NCBI RefSeq assembly: GCF_031143425.1
Contig: NC_090446.1
Span: forward strand, 1,026,181,066-1,026,245,065
Direction of reading: 5' to 3'
Source of the DNA: Pleurodeles waltl
Taxonomy: Eukaryota > Chordata > Amphibia > Caudata > Salamandridae
DNA length: 64,000 bases
Numbering within the stretch: the stretch's first letter is position 1; every line of letters starts with the position of its first letter. Of the stretch, positions 56,640 to 64,000 are shown one piece after another. The position numbers were made by a program, and so were the translations under genes. The notes below the pieces were generated by a model. The model was given only the letters and a program-made list of their open reading frames with translations. It was not told where the DNA came from and ran no database searches.

Positions 56640-58950
56640 TTAGGAGTCCTGCCTCTTCCTCACTGAAATGCCACCAACCACTTCACCAACAGAAGAGCCA
56701 GTGCCAGAAATATTTTATATAGGGGATGAGAAAGTACCTCTTTTGACATGGTTAGCCCCCCACTTTTTGCCTGGAACCTGATGTGGTTTCGAACTGTAAG
56801 TGCCCTGGGGACCCTGCTAAACTGGTTCTAAGGGCCAGTACTCTTTCCCCAAAACTTTACTGTGATTGCCAACTTCATCCACCCTTGTAAGTCCCTAATA
56901 AATGGTACCCTTGGTTCTCAGGGCATGCGTTCTGGAAAGGACCCCCCCAGAGCTGCAGCATCAATTGTGCCACTCTGAGGTCCCACACCAGCCTTATGCA
57001 GACTGCCATTGCAGACTGCATTACAAGGTGTCCCCAGAATTGCAAAAACGACATGACACTCAGCTTGGGTGCCATGTCCACTAACACTGCATGAAATATA
57101 GATGTCACCCCTCTAGCAAGCCTTACAGCCCTAAAGCAGGGTGCACTCTATTACATGTAAGGGCATATGTACATGAGCAAATATGCCCCTACTGTGCCTT
57201 TGTCAATTCTTAGATATAGTAAGTGTACAGGGAAGCCATAGTATGTGCTTTTGCCGGACACTGGTCACTATGAGTTCCCCAGCTAATTGATGGCCGCTCT
57301 GATTCCTGGGTTGTTTGGTATCAAACAACTCAGCATAATAAATCCTCACTGGTGCCAGTGTTGGATTTATTATAAAATGTACCGAGAAGGCACCTTAGAG
57401 GTGCCCCCTGCAAAATTAATAGCACTAGCTTGGTTGCTGACTGGTGTAGCCAGCATGTCATCACCAGGCAGGATTTGGTACCCTGGTTTGATAGCCTATG
57501 CTCTCTGGGGCCAGAAGACAACCCTCAGCCAGCACCACCCCTCAGGTGTGGCAGGCGAGGTGACCCCTCCATTTCATTTGACTCTATCTTAGATGGAAGA
57601 AAAAATAGACAATTAGGGTCAGGGTTTTATCGCCATCCCTAAGGAGGTGGTCACATAGTGGGTGTAGCAGCCATAAGGTAGGTGGCCCATTGGCCACTAC
57701 CAGGTACTCCTCCTAATGTGCCCGAAATACAATATTTAGATGGCAAGGTCTGACTAGAACCTCAGATTCCTGACAACCTAAGAAAAGCTGAACCCCCACA
57801 GAAGTCACACCAGCAGAGAAGACTGAAGGCACCAACTGACTTGGGCCAAGCCCTACTTGCCTGTCTGCAGCCGTTGAAGCACCTGCACTAAAGACCACTT
57901 GTCCTGCAGCCCAGAGACCTCCAAAGCCCTGGGAGGACTGCCTGCCTTCGATAAAGACAAAGATCTCCAGTGGACAGTGGATGTGTCCAAAAGAAACCAA
58001 CTTTAAAGAAGAAGTCTGCCTGAGGCACTGCAAAATGGTCTCTGGAACCACCTATGTCCATGGCCTGAGTCTAAGTGGCCATCGGTCCTCTGAAGGTTCC
58101 CCAGCACTTCTGAGCAAGATTCCACAGTAAGCTGACCCTTGCTGGACTCCAAAGCAATGCCAGCAGCCTCAATCTGAAGCCTCACCCTGACCTCAACCTG
58201 TCCGGTAAGCTGTTTCTGACGCCAAAAGACACCTCTGCATCTGGAGCCCGAGCCTTGGGAAGCTGGACTGTTGGTGTCCCTGTGGACCCCTGGCCTCTTT
58301 GCTTATCTGGGCAGCTGTGGTTTGTCTTTTCCCAGCCTCCTGGCCAGAGCCTGCTGCCTGTTTCTGAAACCAATGTCCTCCATTGGATAACATTGGGTGC
58401 CCAACGCTGTGGTGGCACTCTGCACCCAGCTGCCCCCTGTGCCAGTGAGGGTATAGGTTTGGTGCTGCCTTGTGCCCCCCTTGTACTTACCTCAACTCCA
58501 AGAGATCGACACCTTACCCTGCTCTTCTCACCTCGTAGCAGGCATCTTCGGTTATCCCCCGTCTCCCTTGGTTAACATTGGGCACCTGATGCTGTATTGG
58601 CACTCTGCGTCCAGCCACACCTGTGCTGCTGAAGGTGTAAGTTTGGTGCTGCCTTGAGGCCTCCCCGGTGCTTACCTCAATCCCCAGAAACCAACGTCTG
58701 ATGCTGCTTGTACTCACCTGTGAGCAGTGCATCTTCATGCCCCCAAGTCTCCACTGGTTAACACTGGGCACCCAACTCCGAATTCGACCTCTGTATCCGG
58801 CCGCCCCGGTGCCCCTGTTGGTGCACTGTTGGTGCTGATTTGAACCTTGTCTGGTGTTGACCTCAAAACCTGAAGACTGGATTTGTAAGTTGTTTACTTA
58901 CCTGCAAAACTGCATTCTTGTTTTTCTCCCATAGGATAAGATTGAAGATT
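56640..58950 (+). mobile_element. Long LTR-like interspersed repeat, no gene
   Basis: Non-coding sequence with the broken, proline-rich short frames and C/T-rich blocks seen at 16780-18275. Landmarks include AATAAATGGTACCCTTGG at about 56899 and CAGTGTTGGATTTATTATAA at about 57357. It contains the 186-bp tandem units at 58371-58880. Orientation and LTR status are inferred from resemblance, and no gag or pol is visible. Confidence 0.35.
58371..58880. repeat. Three tandem units of about 186 bp, diverged
   Basis: The landmark GGTTAACATTGGGCACC-like word occurs at about 58385, 58570 and 58757. Each is followed in order by a GGCACTCTGC-like word, a CCGG/CCAGC..CCCC-like block, GTTTGGTGCTGCCTT and a CTTACCTCAA-like word. 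The units have diverged noticeably, so this is an old internal triplication of the interspersed repeat. Confidence 0.7.
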
Positions 58951-59339
58951 CTGCAAATTGCACTAGTGGTCAATTTCTGAAACTGAAAAGTATTCTTAAT
59001 TTAAAAATTGCTTACCTTGTAACAAAGTTATTTGTCTTAAAAATCATATAAAGATTCATGTTCTTTTTGTAAATTGGCCTTGAGTTATTCTTTTGAGTCT
59101 GCCTTCATTGTTGATACTGTGAGTACAACAAATGCTTAGCACGATTCCTAGATAAGCCTAATTGCTTGCCAACACAAACAGGAAAATAGAGCATTGGGTT
59201 GCCTATTTTTGCCTCTGGACTCCAAGGAGGGGTTGCCTGGACTCTCTGCACAGTGCACGTCATTTTCCTTCACTATGTAGAGAGCCAGCCGACAGACACA
59301 GTGCATTCTATCATGTCATATAAGGTGGAAAGCTTTTCA

Positions 59340-62300
59340 TTTTAGTAACCATGAACAGTGCCACAAGACCATGCCAGATGTAGGAACCCCGCACCTGATG
59401 AGCCGCACCTGGTACAGTTTGAACCACCTCTCAGGACAAATCTTTCAAGGCCAATTGGGGTGTAGTGTGCTCTCTGAAAAAAATTATAGGGGATAAGACG
59501 GACCCTGCTGCTTGAAGAGGCCATGTCTGTCTGAGCACAGACAAATCTCCATACTTTGTCACAAATCTCCTGCCCCAGCTCCCCCTCCCATCGGGAGAGC
59601 CATACTGGTGCATGTATAGACGTCCTCCCTGTGATGCGAGATATAATTTGATGAGGTGCTTAGTAGATATGGAATCTAACAGTTTTTCCAGGGGAGGGAC
59701 AGCAGATGATTCTGAAGGAAACTCTGGAAGGGTGAGTTTACAGCTGCTGTGCAGCTCGTAATAAACAGACACAGGTAGGGGGTGCAGGGTGCATTCCCCT
59801 TATATTCCTCCAGAGAGAGAATGGAACCGTTTCCACAAAGATCATCCCACTTCAGCAATCCACAGGTGTGAAGACATGCCACAGCACTAGGCTCAGGGGT
59901 GACTCGTAGTAGTGGATGATAATCCAGTGGAAGGCATGGTGAATAAAGATAGCCCGGCAACAACTGTTTACTCAGTTTATCCCATTGCTTTAATTGTGCA
60001 TTCAACAGGTGATATATCACCCTTCAATCTAGGAAGTGGCCTTCCTAACAAGGAGGGGGTTGAACAGGAGCCATGCCATTGAGTTCAACCACCAAATGAG
60101 GTAGATATGGTGGGTCCTTGTAGCAGTATGGACCACAGTGCATCTGCGCACAAAGATAAGGTAGATCAAAGTCTGAGGCTTCATACCCATCAACGTGAAA
60201 ATGAAACATAAGGGAATCTCATCCAACCATGGGTTGTCTACCAGCCCATACAAGCAGAATCATTCAAGTTTTGCGAACACTGAAAAAGGATTTATTGAGT
60301 GACAGAGGTGCATTCAGGAAGAGGTGAAGTATCTTAGGTAGGATTGCCATTTTCATAAGGCCAATCCAACCAGCCACGGAGAGGAGAGGCAGAGCTAGTG
60401 AGATATCCGCTTTGTGATTTATTATCACATCTCCATCCCAGTGCACCTATGCCCCCAAATATTTAAGTGAGTCGTCATACCATTGTAAGGGAAACTGCGG
60501 CGCAAATTATGGTCCTCTAGTAGGGATGGACAGAATATGGGATTTACTCCAATTGATATTAACTTCGGACAGGAGTATGACATGTCATCAGCATACAGTG
60601 GGATGATAATGGGCCGACTCATATACCAGAGGGCATACGGTGCTTAGTGTTGCCAGACTCTAGAGGCCAGTGGCCAGAGCAAAGAGTATGGGCAAGAGGG
60701 TGCAGTCTTAACTCGTGCTCTGGTATAGAATCAAAGGATCAGAGTAGGTTTTGATGACACATATCCTGGCCATGGGGGATACATATAACAATTTATCCAG
60801 CTCAGGAAAGTATGCAGTATACCCAGCCTACATAGAATTGTGAAGAAGTTGTGACATTCAAGGGAGCCACAGCACAGAGGACAGGGTTGATGCCCTGTAG
60901 AAGAGCAAACAGAGCATGCAGGTTGTGGGCTGTTGAGTGGCCTGGGATGAAACCAATCTTGTCTGGCCTCACAAGGTCAGGCAGCAGCAGAGACAGTCTT
61001 CTGACTACACATTTCACTAGTAGTTTCGTACTGCAGTTCAGTATTGATAGGGGATGGTTTCAGTAAGGTAACAATCACTGCTTCTCAGAGAGAAGTAGGG
61101 AGAATCCCTCCCACCTGTGATTTTTCAAATAGGGCAAACAATTTAGGGGCTAAAATATCAACATTACATTTGTAGAAATCAGTAGGCAATCTGTTTGAAC
61201 CAGGTGCCCTATCCCCCTTGATCCCTTTCTGTAGCTCTTCTACAGTTAAGAGTTGGTCTAAAAAAGATGACAAGTATCTTTCAGCCAACCCAGTACTGTA
61301 TCTCCTAAACAGGCACTGATCTGCAAAGAGGGCCTCGGCCCAGTAACAGTGTATAATTCTTTAAACTATGCAAAGAACACAGATAGAACCTGTGCAGAGT
61401 CTTACTGGACATGTCTCCCAACATTCTCAATCCCCCTATGATATTAGCTGCCCAAAACCACCCAGTCATAGCAGCCAGGCTGCTTACTCTCCCCATATGC
61501 TCTTGCTTTGGCAAATTTACCACAATACTTGCACTGACTGGCAACAAATGCACGTAATTGTACTCAGAGAACTGGAAGGGAGGTCGCTCCAAAGTGGCCA
61601 CATCCTCCGCACACTCCATCTCCTTAATCTCTGCTTCAGGACGCGCAAGGTGACTGGGGAGTGTTTGAAGCACACTGTAACATTTGGCTATGCATTTGCC
61701 CCTAATGGTAACTTTGAAGGCTTCCCTCATGGTACCCTTAAGGGCAACTGTACCTTGATTAATTTCAAATAATTCTGATATCTCTGTGAGGAGTTTGTCT
61801 GCAAAGATCCTGTCCAGGAGCAGGATCAGATAAAGTGTGCATCGGGTGCACACCCTCTCACACCTAAGGAACCATATCCCAAGGTAACAACCAATAGACT
61901 AGCTAGGACCACATTCCATGAACATAAGAGTAATAGGTGCCATCACTACTGTAAGCTAAGGGAAATTATGTGTCCAAATATCAAACAAGTTATGATCATC
62001 CATTATCGCCTTCAGATGATTTGCAGCAGCTTACCTGCCACTAGATGCAACATGTGATAGGTCTAAGTGAGTAAGCAATGTACAATTGAAGTTGCTGCCC
62101 CATTTTAAAGCTTGTGGCTCAGTAAAGTGTACCCTCCCTCATGATATCAAAACAATCAGTGCTGTCCATATAAAGCCCTTAGCAACTAACTATAGTGAGC
62201 CTTGACACCCACATCTACCCCACAGTATTGGGTAGCGATCCTGCGTGTCACAGAGTGACCCACCCACTGTAAATGTAGTGTCTTATTTAATGAGGTTAAC

Positions 62301-62560
62301 AATGCAATGAGCATAGGTAGAGTAGGATGAGTTCAACCAGAACAAAGACCCTCTCTTACCAAAGACGTTGTCTGTCTGATGTCAGATGGATCTCTTGCAG
62401 GAGCGTATTATCTTCTTTGTGACAGTCAAGATAGGCAAAACCTGTCTAATTTTCCAGGTATAATTGAGGGTCCTAAAATACCAAGTAAGGAACCTCAGCA
62501 GGATTATCTCACAGTGCTTCTTGGCCACCAATCAAAAACATACAACCAGTAGTGCTCTAA
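59340..62560 (-). mobile_element. L1/Tx1-type LINE, ORF2 nearly full length but decayed
   Basis: Reading minus from about 62560, an endonuclease block (LLQEIHLTSDRQRLW) appears near 62400. A second endonuclease block (NFNCTLLTHLDLSHVASSG) lies near 62080-62030. The linker (NQGTVALKGTMREAFKVTIR) lies near 61750, and LQKGIKGDRAPGSNRLPTDF near 61220. Reverse-transcriptase palm LVRPDKIGFIPGHSTAHNL lies near 60960 and catalytic YADDMSY near 60590. The C-terminal end (RGGSNCTRCGSSGAGFLHLA) lies near 59420. The order is that of L1-type ORF2. Frame changes and stops occur every 100-300 bases, so it is inactive. Confidence 0.75.
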
Positions 62561-62602
62561 ACCTAGTGACAAGGGCCCATAGTCGCTGCCCACCTGAACT
62601 GA

Positions 62603-63272
62603 AATGAAACATTTCCTAATAAGCATGAACAAAAAGTTTCAATTCTGTTAAGGACAGGGAGGCAAGGTTTATGCTCTGCTTCTTTCATTTATTAATTCCA
62701 GCAGCTTTCAACAAGACAGAACAAAAAACAAACTTTTCCATAAGTCCACGGGCAAGAATTACCACAGGTCAACCAATCAGAAATCATGTCTTCCCATATA
62801 GGTGGAAATCCCCCGCATATCATCCTCTTTCTTGAGTGCGACAGAAGTGGTTCCTTTTGTGTTCATTATTTTCCTTTATTGCCATCAGAACCTGAAAGAA
62901 ATGAGACAACAATAGCCTTGAATCCATACACTGTAAGTGAAACCCTTAACAATTAGAGTGCATCCAATAGGTTTACCAAGACAACATTTGTAGATAAGGA
63001 CAAGAACTGCAAGTGTATAACATAGTAATGCCATAACGAAAAATCTTCTCGCCTAATAATAATCAAGCAAAGGGGAAAATCACATACTTAGACCTTACAA
63101 ATCCCAAGGAGTCAAAAAAGTTATATCCAAATGGAATGGGGAAGAAAGTTCTCAGGAACCTTGGGTAGGAATAATCCTCGCCTCTGTGTCCTTAATAGAA
63201 ATGAAACATTCCTTCATGCTTACAAGGACATTTTTCATTCTATGTCAGGGCCAAGGCAAGAATTATGCTTGT
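62603..63272. repeat. Pair of related direct repeats near a tyrosine-recombinase fragment
   Basis: Segments at about 62603-62683 and 63198-63272 share GAAATGAAACATT, TAAGCATGA/CATGCTTACA, a TTTTTCATTCT-like word and AGGGNCAAGGCAAG in the same order and orientation. Direct repeats beyond the recombinase end fit the split direct repeats of Ngaro-type elements. This assignment is inference. Confidence 0.4.
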
Positions 63273-63289
63273 TTGAAGCTTAGCCGACA

Positions 63290-63725
63290 CCAAGGAGGCC
63301 ATGTCCAGAACCAGTTTCAAATAAAACCTTTTAAACGTTGAGTCTGAAGACTAGTCTCCTGCATTAATGATGTTTTCTATACGGGCCCCAATGGAATAAG
63401 CTTTGGAGGCCATAGCGCCTCTAATTAAATGTGCACCAAACTGCCAGACATCAGTGCCCACTTCCTGCATGACCCAGCGGATCCATCTAGTGACGGTGGG
63501 AGGAGTGTCCGCTTTGAAAGTTTTCTTGAGGGGGATTAACAACTGGTGCTCTCCAGGCAGACGTAATTCCTTTGTCATTTTCTTGTATGCCTTGAGGCAA
63601 CACACCACACACATCTTTGGGGTTTTATTGAAAGATGGGTAGGAAACCACCTTCGAATTGGGCTTCATGTACCTCGAGATATGGAGAGTGACTCCTTGGG
63701 GAGAGAAAACAACCAGAAATGTCAA
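63290..63725 (-). pseudogene. Tyrosine recombinase C-terminal fragment (DIRS/Ngaro group)
   Basis: The minus frame 63725-63351 encodes 124 residues with PPTVTRWIRWVMQEVGTD followed by FGAHLIRGAMASKAYSIGA. This is the catalytic H-x-x-R block of tyrosine recombinases of YR retrotransposons. A TAG at 63351-63353 replaces the tryptophan usually found after AGD. In frame beyond it, SSDSTFKRFYLK carries the candidate catalytic tyrosine. The N-terminal half lies to the right and is interrupted by the short palindromic insertion at 63780-63846. The protein is clearly diverged from the DIRS recombinase at 41256-42579, so it represents another family. Confidence 0.65.
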
Positions 63726-63779
63726 GGGCTCGGATGTCGGACATCAGTCTGCAAAACACCAGGCAAAGTAACATAGCAA

Positions 63780-63846
63780 GGGCCAGATGTACGAAAGGAT
63801 TTTACCCATTTTGTGTCTATGGGAAAAAGCTTTCGTACATATGGCC
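63780..63846. mobile_element. 67-bp palindromic mini-insertion
   Basis: It starts GGGCCAGATGTACGAAAG and ends with the near-perfect inverse CTTTCGTACATATGGCCC, leaving a 31-base middle. Flanks read CAA on both sides, a possible 3-bp target duplication. It lies in the coding region of the decayed recombinase, so it is a later insertion. No protein is encoded. Confidence 0.65.
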
Positions 63847-64000
63847 CCAAGTTTTTGCTGAGTGTTCCTTGTGTGATTATTATAATTTTTTTGGCATGAC
63901 CTAGAGAGGTAGAGGACCTTGTTGACAGCCCAGAGAGGTGAATATCTGGGTTTGGGGGTAGCTCCAAGCGTACCCCCGTATCAATTTGCACACCAGTGGG

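Noticed and set aside
1..64000. tRNA, rRNA or bacterial operon structure
   Set aside because: No cloverleaf, rRNA core sequence or tightly packed genes with ribosome binding sites were seen.

Overview
The window looks like a piece of a very large, repeat-saturated vertebrate genome, most likely a salamander or newt. No bacterial gene organisation, rRNA, tRNA or CRISPR is visible. Almost everything recognisable is a transposable element. The mix is PIF/Harbinger DNA transposons of several sizes, a DIRS tyrosine-recombinase retrotransposon, Ty3/Gypsy-like LTR pieces, L2-like and L1/Tx1-like LINEs, and hAT-like and other MITEs. From established knowledge, Harbinger and Gypsy expansion is a published feature of the newt Pleurodeles waltl; the species assignment here is inference. 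No multi-exon host gene is recognised. One short open segment ending in a consensus splice donor (13293-13394) is the only host-exon candidate.

Layout. 1-1190: LINE ORF1/5' region, minus strand. 2742-3145: hAT-like element with a perfect 8-bp target duplication. 3704-4219: MITE. 5460-6920: LTR plus decayed Gypsy integrase, minus strand. 7030-11680: two decayed L2-like LINEs, plus strand. 15075-16200: decayed hAT-like element containing another MITE. 16780-18600: LTR-like repeats. 18602-24154: deletion derivative of a Harbinger element (copy 1), abutting a second MITE to 24480. 24489-25490: LTR and truncated Gypsy gag. 25519-27935: opposite-facing LTR carrying a Harbinger MITE. 27935-29070: LINE. 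30005-38190: Harbinger copy 3 with a nested MITE. 39434-40305: palindromic MITE and L1/Tx1 LINE 3' end. 40883-45880: DIRS element with inverted terminal repeats and internal complementary region. 46011-55856: near-complete Harbinger (copy 2). 55857-58950: LTR-like repeats. 59340-62560: L1/Tx1 LINE, minus strand. 62600-63780: tyrosine-recombinase fragment with related direct repeats.

The most notable object is the 9.85-kb Harbinger at 46011-55856. It has matching termini, a possible TAT target duplication and three genes. These are an intact DDE transposase (HARBI1-like, plus strand) and two different Myb/SANT-like proteins on the minus strand, here called A and B. Both splice in phase to complete reading frames of 392 and 647 residues. 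The usual two-gene Harbinger has a transposase plus one Myb-like partner, so this is a three-gene variant. Two other copies in the window carry the same gene A and/or gene B modules in decayed form. Copy 1 shows a deletion that removed the transposase and fused A to B. Three successive minisatellite arrays (about 64, 29 and 65 bp units) follow gene B in copy 2, and different arrays (30 and 57 bp) sit at the same place in copy 1.
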